From the NCBI RefSeq assembly GCF_000383955.1, contig NZ_KB913013.1:2338694-2402693 (forward strand): DNA of 64,000 nt, in the 5' to 3' direction. The DNA is from Rudanella lutea DSM 19387. GTDB taxonomy: Bacteria; Bacteroidota; Bacteroidia; Cytophagales; Spirosomataceae. The position numbers and the translations under genes are program-made. The notes under the pieces were generated by a model. It did not search any database, was not told the origin of the DNA, and was given only the letters and a program-made list of their open reading frames with translations. Within the stretch, counting starts at the first letter, position 1; each line of letters starts with the position of its first letter. Shown here piece after piece: positions 35,136-43,599 of this stretch.

Positions 35136-35984
35136 ATGATCACCCTCCTTGCCGATAGCGGCTCTACCAAGACCGACTGGCGCGTGCTCAGTTCCGGGCA
35201 AAAGACGTACCAGCTTACAACGAACGGTCTGAATCCATATTATCAGGATACCGACGCCATTTACCAGACCCTCACCGACCAGCTGGCCCCTCACCTGTTG
35301 CCGCAGGAGGTGCAGGCCGTGTATTTCTACGGGGCCGGTTGCGCCAACGCCGAATCTAACGCCGTTGTTGAGAGGGCCATTCGGCGGGCTTTCCCCAACA
35401 GCCAAACGGTTTCGGTTGCATCAGACATGCTTGGGGCCGCGCGCGGGGCCGCCGGACATGAGCCCGGTATTGTGTGTATTCTGGGCACGGGGGCCAACGC
35501 CTGTTGTTACAACGGCCAAACCATCACCCGCACCATTCAGTCGCTTGGATTCTGGCTCGGCGATGAGGGCAGTGGCGGCTATCTGGGCAAAACCCTCGTC
35601 CGCGACTACTTCCAGCAACGGCTACCCGAACCGCTCCGGCAGGCCTTTACCGACCGGTATGCCCTCGACCGGGCCACCCTGCTCGACAATGCGTACAAAA
35701 AGCCGTTTCCAAACCGCTATTTCGCCAGTTTCACTCCGTTTTTATCGGAGTACATCAACCATCCATACGCAAACAGGCTCGTGACCGATGCATTTGTGCT
35801 GTTTTTAGAAACGTACGTGCGCCCTTTTCCAGAGCATGAGGCCTGGCCGATACACGTGGTGGGGTCGGTGGGTTATTATTTCGCCGAACAGCTTCGGCAG
35901 GCGGTGCAAGCCGTGGGTGGGCAAATGGGTCAGATCCTCAAAAGCCCCGGCGATGGCCTGGTGCAGTACCATCAAGGGATTTAA
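35136..35984 (+). CDS. BadF/BadG/BcrA/BcrD-type ATPase, N-acetylglucosamine kinase-like
   Basis: The 282-aa protein is an ASKHA-fold kinase. MITLLADSGSTKTDWRVL is the phosphate-1 loop, CILGTGANACCYNGQ the phosphate-2 loop, and WLGDEGSGGYLGKTLVRDYF the signature of eukaryotic-like N-acetylglucosamine kinases. Near the end VVGSVGYYFAEQLRQAV supplies the adenosine motif. Bacteroidetes relatives are annotated as N-acetylglucosamine kinase for peptidoglycan or chitin sugar salvage. The ATG at 35136 places the phosphate loop at the N-terminus. Sugar specificity is not proven. Confidence 0.87.
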   Translation: MITLLADSGSTKTDWRVLSSGQKTYQLTTNGLNPYYQDTDAIYQTLTDQLAPHLLPQEVQAVYFYGAGCANAESNAVVERAIRRAFPNSQTVSVASDMLGAARGAAGHEPGIVCILGTGANACCYNGQTITRTIQSLGFWLGDEGSGGYLGKTLVRDYFQQRLPEPLRQAFTDRYALDRATLLDNAYKKPFPNRYFASFTPFLSEYINHPYANRLVTDAFVLFLETYVRPFPEHEAWPIHVVGSVGYYFAEQLRQAVQAVGGQMGQILKSPGDGLVQYHQGI

Positions 35985-36145
35985 TCAGCCACTCAATGCC
36001 AATTGAACGCGAAGGCAGATGTACGCCCATTTGCTTTATTAATCCGCGAAAATTGGCTCCATCCATGTCATCCGCGTACCAATTCCACAATACTATACAA
36101 ATTACAAACCGTTGCCCCCTCCCGGTAGTTTACCTTCCAACCCCG

Positions 36146-36153
36146 TACCTTTG
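36146..36153 (+). promoter_or_regulatory. possible -7 element before the PaaE-type reductase gene
   Basis: TACCTTTG matches TAnnTTTG and lies 31 bp before the ATG at 36185. It supports that start over the longer upstream open frame, which would begin before the promoter. The -33 region is unclear. Confidence 0.4.
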
Positions 36154-36184
36154 TACCCGAATACAACGCACAGGATCAACCATA

Positions 36185-37258
36185 ATGGCTAATCGATTTT
36201 TCTTGAAAGTAAAGGACGTCATCCGCGAAACCCCCGATGCGGTAACGATCCAGTTCTGGCACCCCATCAGTCAGGAAGTACGCTACCAACCCGGTCAGTT
36301 TCTGACGTTTCTCCTCAATATCAACAACCAGAAAGTACGCCGGTCGTACTCAATGTCGAGTTCTCCACACGTCGACGTGTCGCTGGCGGTAACGGTCAAA
36401 CGGTTGCCGGGCGGGCTGGTTTCCAATTACCTCTGCGACCGCATTCGGAAAGACGATGTGCTGGAAACCCTTGAGCCCATGGGTACGTTTGTGCCCAAAC
36501 TCGACCCCACCAACCGCCGAACGGTTGTGCTGATTGGCGCGGGTAGCGGCATCACGCCCCTGTTTTCGATGGCCAAGTCGGTTTTGCACAGCGAACCCCA
36601 CAGCCGGGTTTGGCTTATTTACGGCAACCGCAATCAGGAGTCGATTATTTTCAAGGCTCACCTCGACGCCATGGAGCAGGCCTATGGCAGTGCGCGGTTC
36701 CACACCACCCACGTACTGAGTCAGCCCACGTATGGCTACACCGGTACGGAAGGGCGTTTGAACAGCCACATGATCATCAAACTGCTGGAAGAGTTGCCGC
36801 AGTCTGAGCGCGACAATGCCCATGTTTACCTCTGTGGCCCCGATGGTATGATGGACGAAGCCCGCAAGGCGCTGTCGCTCGCCGGTATCCCAACCGACCG
36901 CGTACACAAGGAAAGTTACGCCACGGCCACGACCGAATCGGCTGTGGGAGACGTAGAAGAAGACCCCGCAGCGGCCGAATCGGCCGAAGGCGAAGTGACT
37001 ATTCTATACGAAGGATCAGAATACAAATTTGCCGTAGCTCCTCATCAGACTATTCTGGAAGCCGCTCTGGAGCAAGACATTGACCTCCCCTACTCGTGTC
37101 AGGCCGGCATGTGCACCGCCTGCCTGGGCAAGTGCGTGTCGGGACAGGTAAAACTTGATGAAGAAGACGCCCTCTCCGACTCCGAACTGAAAGCCGGCTA
37201 CATACTCACCTGCGTGGCGCACCCAGTGGGCAAAGACGTGGTCATTGAAATTGATTAA
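36185..37258 (+). CDS. PaaE-type ferredoxin-NAD(P)H reductase with C-terminal 2Fe-2S domain
   Basis: The 357-aa electron-transfer protein has three parts: an FAD domain (QPGQFLTFLL and VRRSYSMSSSP), an NAD(P)H-binding domain (VVLIGAGSGITPLFSMAKSVL and YLCGPDGMM), and, after an acidic Ala/Glu linker, a plant-type ferredoxin with CQAGMCTACLGKC (C-x4-C-x2-C) and the fourth Cys in LTCVAHP. This is the layout of PaaE and related phenylacetyl-CoA epoxidase or hydroxylase reductases. No oxygenase subunits are adjacent, so its partner is unknown; fatty-acid desaturases or other diiron enzymes are possible. Confidence 0.9.
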   Translation: MANRFFLKVKDVIRETPDAVTIQFWHPISQEVRYQPGQFLTFLLNINNQKVRRSYSMSSSPHVDVSLAVTVKRLPGGLVSNYLCDRIRKDDVLETLEPMGTFVPKLDPTNRRTVVLIGAGSGITPLFSMAKSVLHSEPHSRVWLIYGNRNQESIIFKAHLDAMEQAYGSARFHTTHVLSQPTYGYTGTEGRLNSHMIIKLLEELPQSERDNAHVYLCGPDGMMDEARKALSLAGIPTDRVHKESYATATTESAVGDVEEDPAAAESAEGEVTILYEGSEYKFAVAPHQTILEAALEQDIDLPYSCQAGMCTACLGKCVSGQVKLDEEDALSDSELKAGYILTCVAHPVGKDVVIEID

Positions 37259-37304
37259 ACCAGCAGACCGGGTTGTTGGCTTACTAATTTGGTGAGTCAG
37301 CCGT

Positions 37305-37351
37305 AACAAAAAACGGGTAAAGCTTTTTGAAAGCTTTACCCGTTTTTTGTT
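37305..37351. terminator. bidirectional intrinsic terminator, perfect 22-bp stem
   Basis: The arms 37305-37326 and 37330-37351 are perfectly complementary around a 3-nt loop. Each arm ends in AACAAAAAA or its complement, which gives U-tracts in both directions. It lies between the convergent reductase and M56 peptidase genes and comes within 3 bp of the latter's stop codon. Confidence 0.9.
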
Positions 37352-37353
37352 AT

Positions 37354-39516
37354 CTACTCCTCAGGGGCCCGTGGGGGCTTTGGCGCGGGGCGCGGAGCCT
37401 CGGCCGGGGCAGCTGCCGGGGCGGGTTGCAAAGCCGCCCGCCCCCGGATAGCCCGTGGCGGCCGGGGCGGGTGAGCCCCATGAGCGGGTACACCGGGAGC
37501 CGCTGGCACAGGAGCTAAGGCTGCTGGAGCCGGTACGCCGGGTGGGGGCGGCACGGGGGATACAGCCGCACGGGGTACTCGTGGCGTACGCGGCATTCGA
37601 GGAGCGCGGGGCTCTCTGGGCGCACGAGGTTCCCGAACGGCCGGGGGTTCAGGTGCTCCGGCTGGGCTCATGGCCCGCATTTCGCCTTCAACCCGTCGGT
37701 AAGCCTCTTCGGCCCGCCGGTACGCTACCTCAGCCTGCCGATGTGCATCTTCCGCAATTTGTTCGCTCAGTTGGGCAATTTTCTCCGTCAGGGCAAACGT
37801 TGGCTCGTACAACGTGTTGATCGAATCGCCGATGGTGGCCAGACGGTTATAAAATGGCTCCATACGCGCATGCGCGGGCTCCACTTGTTCGCTCAGCTTC
37901 TCCATTTGCTTTTCGAGCCGTTCCATCTGTTCTTGTACCTGTCGGCTTTGCGCTTCTTTCTGCCGGATCAACGCGCGAGTCTTGGCGTCGTTCTGGCTAC
38001 TCAGCCGATTGAGTTCACGCTCCAACGGCCCAAGTTTCTGCGTCAGCGCACTATGCTGACGGGCCAGTTGACCCAATTGCCGGGTAAGGGGTTCGAGCTG
38101 CTTCTGCGACTGGCTATTTTTGCGGGTCAGCTCGGCCATTTCGTTCGAGAGCCGCTCGATGGTTGCCTGACGCCCGCTCATCACCTCGTTCATCTGCTTG
38201 GTGAGTTGCTCAAGCTCTTTCTGAGCCGCCCGCATCCGGGCCGTATCCTGAGCCGCGATAGGCGCAATTTGGTTAACGAGTTCCGTCTCAGTTCTGTCTG
38301 TTTCGACCACCCCTTTACGCACCGAGTCGACGTCGGATGCTTCCGGGCGGCTCAGTATCTGCAAGGCAGGAGCACTACCCATCGGTACCGAAATCGAAGC
38401 AGATGCTGCCTCAACGGACCTCAACCTACTGGCAGTTAGCGCATTGGCCATAGCCGCCTGCCGCTTTTGGGTACGCGCCACCGAAGAGACGGTTTCTTTA
38501 CGTTGCACGGCATATACCGACACGCTCACGCCCAGTAGGGTAATCAGCGTAAGCACCGCCAGTTGACTATTTGAAACGAGCGGCTGAGTGGGTACGCCCA
38601 GCATCCGCCGAACCCGCTGCAATAGCTGTTGGCGTTGGCCGGCAAATGCCATTACGAGGTGGGGGGTCTCGGCACCAGCCCGCTGCCACTCCTCTACCCG
38701 GGCCAACGCGCGGGCCAGAATCCGGGCGTCGCCCACAACAGCTACGGCCACATCGTCGCAGCAATGTTCGCGCTCTTCACGTACCCGTGCCGAAAGCCAC
38801 CATAGGGCCGGGTGAAAAAAGTAAAAAACTTCTACCACTGACTGTAGCATGTTGAGCCCGTAATCGTACCGCCGGATGTGTGCCAGCTCATGCGCCAGAA
38901 TAGCCTCTACATCAGCAGCACTCAGGCCCGACAGCAACCCCACGGGCCACAGCACCACCGGCTTGAGCAACCCCACCACAACCGGGCTCGACACCTGTGC
39001 CGATACCTGCAACCGGGCCCGTATGGCCAGCCGTTGCGTGAGCCGATCCATGGTTTGACTTAACAAAGCTGGTACGGGCAAGGTGGCCGCCTTCCGTAGC
39101 CGTTGTACGTACACCCAGCCCCCAACTAACCGAAGACCAAATACACCCACACCCACCAGCCACAGCCCCACAATCTGAGAAAGATGCGCCGACAGAAACA
39201 ATTGTAGGGCCGCGAGCCCCGACGGCCGGGACAATGCAGCCGACTGCACCCACCAGGCCGCAGCCATACTGCTCAAGTGAATACTGGGGGCCGGGGTAGG
39301 ATCGTAATAAAACCCAAACGTTACCGCCGACGCCATCAACTGGGCGAGTAATGCCGCCATGCCCAACCGGTAGCGTACCACAGCCCGACTCCGGCGCATC
39401 AGGTAAAAACAGACCGCTACGGGCAATACAAGGGCAAAACCCTGCCAGAGGGCATGCAGGAGGGTCCAGCCTACCGCTTCGGCAACCGGACTAGTGAGCC
39501 AATTACTTTGATTCAT
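37354..39516 (-). CDS. M56 (BlaR1-like) membrane metallopeptidase with periplasmic coiled-coil tail
   Basis: The 720-aa protein begins with about four membrane helices and a gluzincin-type cytoplasmic protease site HELAH at residues 209-213 (AILAHELAHIRRYDYG), with REHCCDD further on. This matches the BlaR1/MecR1 peptidase domain. After a last helix near residue 330-350 the C-terminal half is not a penicillin-binding sensor. Instead it is a long heptad-rich coiled coil (about 400-600, many EQLTKQM/RLSNEMAEL-type segments) and a Pro/Ala/Arg-rich tail. The gene overlaps blaI by 14 nt. In the known systems the protease, when activated, leads to cleavage of BlaI; the signal here must differ from beta-lactam acylation. 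Confidence 0.88.
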   Translation of the reverse strand: MNQSNWLTSPVAEAVGWTLLHALWQGFALVLPVAVCFYLMRRSRAVVRYRLGMAALLAQLMASAVTFGFYYDPTPAPSIHLSSMAAAWWVQSAALSRPSGLAALQLFLSAHLSQIVGLWLVGVGVFGLRLVGGWVYVQRLRKAATLPVPALLSQTMDRLTQRLAIRARLQVSAQVSSPVVVGLLKPVVLWPVGLLSGLSAADVEAILAHELAHIRRYDYGLNMLQSVVEVFYFFHPALWWLSARVREEREHCCDDVAVAVVGDARILARALARVEEWQRAGAETPHLVMAFAGQRQQLLQRVRRMLGVPTQPLVSNSQLAVLTLITLLGVSVSVYAVQRKETVSSVARTQKRQAAMANALTASRLRSVEAASASISVPMGSAPALQILSRPEASDVDSVRKGVVETDRTETELVNQIAPIAAQDTARMRAAQKELEQLTKQMNEVMSGRQATIERLSNEMAELTRKNSQSQKQLEPLTRQLGQLARQHSALTQKLGPLERELNRLSSQNDAKTRALIRQKEAQSRQVQEQMERLEKQMEKLSEQVEPAHARMEPFYNRLATIGDSINTLYEPTFALTEKIAQLSEQIAEDAHRQAEVAYRRAEEAYRRVEGEMRAMSPAGAPEPPAVREPRAPREPRAPRMPRTPRVPRAAVSPVPPPPGVPAPAALAPVPAAPGVPAHGAHPPRPPRAIRGRAALQPAPAAAPAEAPRPAPKPPRAPEE

Positions 39517-39889
39517 GATCTTGTGAACCGTCGGCGCGGCTGTTTAATAATCGTTTGATCTCGTCCAACTCATCGGCACTGGTCTTGTGCCGCCCCAATA
39601 CCTGCATCACCAATTGCGAAGCTGACCCTTTGAAGGCCGTTTCCAGAAACCGGTCGAGCAGGCTCTGCTGGGCCTCCTGCTCGCTCAAAGCCGCTGTGTA
39701 CACGTGCGACTTGGCCTCTTCCGAACGCGTCAGTAGCCCTTTTTCGTACATAATCTGCATCAGCTTCAGGGTTGTGGTGTACCCAATTTCGCGTTGCTGA
39801 CTCAGTTGGTCGTTTACTTGCCGCACCGTGCGAGGACCGTGTTGCCACAGCACGTGCAAAATCTCCAGTTCAGAATCCGTTGGGCGCAT
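39503..39889 (-). CDS. BlaI/MecI/CopY family transcriptional repressor
   Basis: The 128-aa winged-helix repressor begins MRPTDSELEILHVLWQHGPR, followed by TVRQVNDQLSQQREIGYTTTLKLMQIMYEKGLLTRS, the BlaI DNA-binding domain. The second half is the dimerisation region containing the usual protease cleavage area. It is translationally coupled to the M56 peptidase gene. Two perfect dyads in its promoter are its likely operators, so the operon is probably autorepressed until the M56 partner senses its signal. Confidence 0.93.
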   Translation of the reverse strand: MRPTDSELEILHVLWQHGPRTVRQVNDQLSQQREIGYTTTLKLMQIMYEKGLLTRSEEAKSHVYTAALSEQEAQQSLLDRFLETAFKGSASQLVMQVLGRHKTSADELDEIKRLLNSRADGSQDHESK

Positions 39890-39896
39890 AACTTAT

Positions 39897-39946
39897 CTAC
39901 GAATGATTTCGTAGCAAACATGTACGAAAGATTTCGTAATGTCAAA
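39897..39946 (-). promoter_or_regulatory. blaI-M56 promoter with two perfect dyad operators
   Basis: On the minus strand a -33 TTTG (39943-39946) and a -7 CATGTTTG (39915-39922) are 20 bp apart. The dyad TACGAAAGATTTCGTA (39923-39938) fills the spacer. A second dyad, CTACGAATGATTTCGTAG (39897-39914), directly abuts the -7 and covers the expected start of transcription, ending 8 bp before the blaI ATG. Both share TACGAAnGATTTCGTA. This is what is expected of an autorepressing BlaI operator pair. Whether the divergent M3 peptidase gene is also controlled is unclear. Confidence 0.75.
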
Positions 39947-40047
39947 TTTTTAGGAAAGAAATCTTTTTTAAACGGTAAATCGTTTTGAAAAGGAACGCGA
40001 AATATGGAGAGGAACACGGATTGAACCGCGTTCGCATCCGAAAGAAT

Positions 40048-41820
40048 ATGACCACAGAACTAACCATAACCCGTCCGGCACGACCTTTCATGGGTGAGGA
40101 CATGGACCTCAAAAGCTGGGAAGACGTTAAACCCCTTTTCGACGACCTGCTGAACCGCCCCCTACCCGATGCCGACGCCCTGCGGCAGTGGCTCCGCGAC
40201 CGTAGCGAGCTGGAGTCGTACCTCTCCGAAAATTTTGCCTGGCGCTACATCCGCATGACCTGCGACACCGCCGACACGGGGTTGGTAGAACGCTTCAATT
40301 ATTTCGTTGAAGAGATTCAGCCGCACCTGTCGACCTACGGCAACGAACTCGACAAACGCACCGTTGAGAGCCCGTTTGTTGATCAGCTGATTACCGAACC
40401 CCAGTACGCCGTGATGATCCGGGGCATGCAAAAAGCAATCGAGATTTTCCGCGACGAAAACGTGCCGCTGCAAACCGAGTTGCAAACCCGCGAACGCGAA
40501 TACGGAGCCACCGTTGGGGCCATGACCGTAACGCTACTCAACGAGGCCGGTGAGCCCGAAGAAATGACCTTACCGAAAGCATCGGATCGGCTCTACCACG
40601 CCGACCGGGCCGTGCGCGAAGAAGCCTGGCGGGCCATCTGGCAACGCCGGTACGACAGCCACGAGCCACTCGACGCCCTCATGACCGATCTGATCAAACT
40701 ACGGCACGAGGTGGCGCAGAATGCCGGGTTTGCCAACTTCCGCGACTACGCGTTTGCCGCCCTCGGCCGGTTCGACTACACCCCTGCCGATTGTTTCAAC
40801 TTCCACGAGTCGGTAGCCGAAACCGTGGTGCCTTTACTTGATAAACTGGCGCAGGAACGACGGGCCGCTATGTCTTTAGACGAGCTACGCCCCTGGGACA
40901 CGAAAGTCGATATTGAGGGCAGGCCCGCGCTGGAACCGTTTCGGAGTGGTGAGGAGCTGATCGACAAAACCATTCAGTGCTTCGATAAACTCGACGGAGC
41001 CGGGCGATTGGCCAATTTTCTACGCACCATGCGCGCCATGCACCACCTCGACCTCGAATCGCGGAAGGGCAAAGCGCCGGGCGGCTACAATTATCCGCTC
41101 GAAGAAATTGGGGTGCCGTTTATTTTTATGAACGCAACCTCAAGCCTGCGCGACCTGGTCACGATGGTGCACGAAGGCGGCCACGCCGTACATTCGTTTC
41201 TGACACGCGACTTATCCCTGAAATCCTTCCGAAACCCGCCGATGGAGGTAGCCGAGCTGGCATCTATGGCGATGGAGCTGCTGTCGATGGATCACTGGGA
41301 TGTGTTTTTTGACAACCCCGAAGAACTCCGCCGGGCCAAGCTGCAACACCTCGAATCAATTATAGAAACCCTGCCCTGGATTGCCACCATCGACAAGTTT
41401 CAGCACTGGCTATACGAAAACCCACCCGCCGAACAGTCGGCAGAGTACGTAGCTGAACGAGAGGCCAACTGGCTGCGTATATACAATCAGTTTGCCGATT
41501 CGGTTACCGACTGGTCGGGGCTGGAGCGGTACAAAGGCATTATCTGGCAGCGGCAACTGCATTTGTTTGAGGTGCCTTTCTATTACATTGAGTATGGCAT
41601 TGCACAGCTGGGGGCCATTGGTGTCTGGCGTAACTACCGACGCAATCCCGAAGCCGGGCTGCAGGGATACCTGAATGCGCTCAGCCTGGGATACAAAGAC
41701 ACGATTCCGAACATTTACGCAGCCGCCAACGTCCCTTTCGACTTTTCGAAAGAGCACATTAGTGAGCTGATGGGTTTTGTTTGGGAAGAAATGGCCCGGC
41801 TTTCGGCCCCGGCAGCCTGA
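40048..41820 (+). CDS. M3 family oligoendopeptidase
   Basis: The 590-aa cytoplasmic zinc peptidase contains the catalytic HExxH as TMVHEGGHAVHSF, with the third ligand Glu about 25 residues later in MEVAELASMAMELLSMDHW. N-terminal helical regions match the M3 PepF-like group (YGNELDKRTVESPF, WRAIWQRRYDSHEPLDALM). The ATG at 40048 (MTTELTITRPARPF) is preferred; the frame is open 21 codons upstream with unconserved, basic sequence. It probably degrades short peptides. It is divergent from blaI and shares the 158-bp intergenic region with its operators. Confidence 0.9.
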   Translation: MTTELTITRPARPFMGEDMDLKSWEDVKPLFDDLLNRPLPDADALRQWLRDRSELESYLSENFAWRYIRMTCDTADTGLVERFNYFVEEIQPHLSTYGNELDKRTVESPFVDQLITEPQYAVMIRGMQKAIEIFRDENVPLQTELQTREREYGATVGAMTVTLLNEAGEPEEMTLPKASDRLYHADRAVREEAWRAIWQRRYDSHEPLDALMTDLIKLRHEVAQNAGFANFRDYAFAALGRFDYTPADCFNFHESVAETVVPLLDKLAQERRAAMSLDELRPWDTKVDIEGRPALEPFRSGEELIDKTIQCFDKLDGAGRLANFLRTMRAMHHLDLESRKGKAPGGYNYPLEEIGVPFIFMNATSSLRDLVTMVHEGGHAVHSFLTRDLSLKSFRNPPMEVAELASMAMELLSMDHWDVFFDNPEELRRAKLQHLESIIETLPWIATIDKFQHWLYENPPAEQSAEYVAEREANWLRIYNQFADSVTDWSGLERYKGIIWQRQLHLFEVPFYYIEYGIAQLGAIGVWRNYRRNPEAGLQGYLNALSLGYKDTIPNIYAAANVPFDFSKEHISELMGFVWEEMARLSAPAA

Positions 41821-41834
41821 TTCGGAGCGGGACA

Positions 41835-41866
41835 TCGGCCGGGCTGTGCAAAAAACTCCCGGCCGA
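41835..41866 (+). terminator. GC hairpin after the oligoendopeptidase gene
   Basis: TCGGCCGGG and CCCGGCCGA form a perfect 9-bp stem with a 14-nt loop that includes AAAAAA. There is no T-run downstream, so termination is uncertain. Confidence 0.35.
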
Positions 41867-41891
41867 CGACTGACGACTGGCTACTCTTTTA

Positions 41892-41899
41892 TAACTTTG
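41892..41899 (+). promoter_or_regulatory. -7 element before the small lipoprotein gene
   Basis: TAACTTTG is an exact TAnnTTTG match, 25 bp before the ATG. No strong -33 box is visible. Confidence 0.45.
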
Positions 41900-41924
41900 C
41901 GCCAACGAATTCGCAACCAAGCAA

Positions 41925-42179
41925 ATGAAAAGCACATTGACTAAACTTTCGCTGGTGATCGCCCTTGGTTTTGTGGCAACCGCCTGTGATTACCAGAAAT
42001 ACAATTCGATTCGTCAGAAAGACGTCCGCGAGAACGATGAGTATGTGTATGGCGTACACAAGGATTCAGCGGCTGTTCAGTCAAAAAATAAATACACGCC
42101 CCGCCCCGAACTGGAAGAGCGCACGCAGAAAATCCGCGAGAAACTCTTTGGTGCCGGCACGATTGGCGAAGGTGCGTAA
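41925..42179 (+). CDS. small lipoprotein, function unknown
   Basis: The 84-aa protein has a clear lipoprotein signal with lipobox VATAC (Cys21). The 63-residue mature part is highly charged, with no recognisable domain; the end is rich in Arg/Lys/Glu (RPELEERTQKIREKLFG) and probably helical. It has its own promoter-like element and is followed by a 75-bp perfect-armed inverted repeat. It may belong to a Cytophagales-specific family; I do not recognise it. Confidence 0.75.
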   Translation: MKSTLTKLSLVIALGFVATACDYQKYNSIRQKDVRENDEYVYGVHKDSAAVQSKNKYTPRPELEERTQKIREKLFGAGTIGEGA

Positions 42180-42200
42180 CCGACCTGATGCCCCCTTTTA

Positions 42201-42275
42201 CAACGGAGCGATGCCCTGTTGAGCCCCCGGCCTGTACCAACAGCCCAACCGGCCCAACAGGGCATCGCTCCGTTG
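42201..42275. repeat. inverted repeat with perfect 21-bp arms
   Basis: The arms 42201-42221 and 42255-42275 are exact reverse complements around a 33-nt GC-rich loop. The element lies 22 bp after the small lipoprotein gene. It may act as a terminator, although no T-run follows, or it may be a dispersed palindromic element. Confidence 0.75.
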
Positions 42276-42411
42276 CGTATTCAACCTCTTAATCAGTTTT
42301 TACTCAACGGCATAGGGGGATATAACTTTTCTTCGTTACTTTGAGGCACAGAAAGAATTCAACAATTGGATTTTTTCGCCATTCAACAACTCTATATAGC
42401 TGCTATTTGCT

Positions 42412-43497
42412 ATGAATATTGCATTAGTTACAGGTTCAGCGGGTTTGATCGGTAGCGAGTCAGTTGCCTTTTTCTCAGATAAATTTGATCTGGTTGTTGG
42501 TATCGACAACAACATGCGGCAGTATTTCTTCGGCACCGACGGCTCTACCGAGTGGAACCGTAACCGGCTCGAAGATTCGTACTCGAACTATACGCACCGC
42601 TCTGCCGATATCCGGGAGGTTTCTGAACTGGATCCTATTTTCCGCGAGTTTGGCACCGATATTAAACTGATTGTGCACACGGCTGCACAGCCCTCGCACG
42701 ATTGGGCCGCCCGCGAGCCATTTACCGATTTCAGCGTGAACGCCAACGGTACGCTGAACCTGCTCGAAATGACGCGGCAGCACTGCCCCGAGGCTGTGTT
42801 TATCTTTACCTCGACCAATAAGGTGTACGGCGATAACCCGAACTACCTGCCGCTGGTAGAGACCGAAACCCGCTGGGAAATCGACGAGAATCACCCCTAT
42901 TTCAAGGACGGTATCGACGAGTACATGAGCCTCGACCACACCAAGCACTCGTTGTTTGGTGCCTCAAAAGTGGCCGCTGATATTCTGGTGCAGGAGTACG
43001 GCCGGTATTTCGGCATGAAAACGGGCGTGTTCCGCGGTGGCTGCCTGACGGGTCCCAACCACTCTGGCGCGCAGCTGCACGGCTTCCTGTCGTACCTCAT
43101 GAAGTGTGCCATCACGGGCAATCAATACACTATTTTTGGCTACAAAGGCAAGCAGGTACGCGACAACATTCACTCGTGGGATTTGGTGAACATGTTCTGG
43201 CATTTCTACCAGGCTCCCCGCGCCGGTGAGGTGTACAACGCTGGCGGTGGCCGGTACGCCAACTGCTCGATGCTCGAAGCCATTGCGCTGTGCGAAGAAA
43301 TTTCGGGCAACAAGATGAACTACACGTACTCAGAAACCAACCGCATCGGTGACCACATCTGGTACGTATCGAACCTGAACAAATTTAAGGAGCACTACCC
43401 CGGCTGGAACTGGACGTACGATCTGAAAGAGACTATGTCTCAGATTCACGACAGCATGGTGGCCCGGCTTCAGTCGACCGGAGCCGTTGCGAAGTAA
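42412..43497 (+). CDS. NAD-dependent epimerase (CDP-paratose 2-epimerase-like SDR) with Phe at the catalytic Tyr position
   Basis: This 361-aa extended short-chain dehydrogenase has the Rossmann motif TGSAGLIG at residues 7-14, a [12 protein letters not shown] segment, [14 protein letters not shown], and a C-terminal [10 protein letters not shown] substrate region. It is closest to CDP-paratose/CDP-tyvelose 2-epimerases, or an uncharacterised branch next to them. The usual YxxxK reads FGASK (Phe182, Lys186), inside [13 protein letters not shown]. The gene opens a polysaccharide cluster and ends in a good terminator, so it is a single-gene transcription unit. It probably makes a nucleotide sugar for the glycosyltransferases that follow. 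Confidence 0.85.
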   Translation: MNIALVTGSAGLIGSESVAFFSDKFDLVVGIDNNMRQYFFGTDGSTEWNRNRLEDSYSNYTHRSADIREVSELDPIFREFGTDIKLIVHTAAQPSHDWAAREPFTDFSVNANGTLNLLEMTRQHCPEAVFIFTSTNKVYGDNPNYLPLVETETRWEIDENHPYFKDGIDEYMSLDHTKHSLFGASKVAADILVQEYGRYFGMKTGVFRGGCLTGPNHSGAQLHGFLSYLMKCAITGNQYTIFGYKGKQVRDNIHSWDLVNMFWHFYQAPRAGEVYNAGGGRYANCSMLEAIALCEEISGNKMNYTYSETNRIGDHIWYVSNLNKFKEHYPGWNWTYDLKETMSQIHDSMVARLQSTGAVAK

Positions 43498-43516
43498 GTA
43501 ACCTTTGAAATTCGCC

Positions 43517-43546
43517 AACGGAGCCAGGTTTCTGGCTCCGTTTTTT
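43517..43546 (+). terminator. intrinsic terminator after the epimerase gene
   Basis: ACGGAGCCAG and CTGGCTCCGT form a stem of 10 bp with a short loop, followed directly by TTTTTT. Confidence 0.85.
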
Positions 43547-43599
43547 ATGTTTACTCACCAACCGCTTCCGGAATAGCATCTTGTTTATCTTGCTACACT

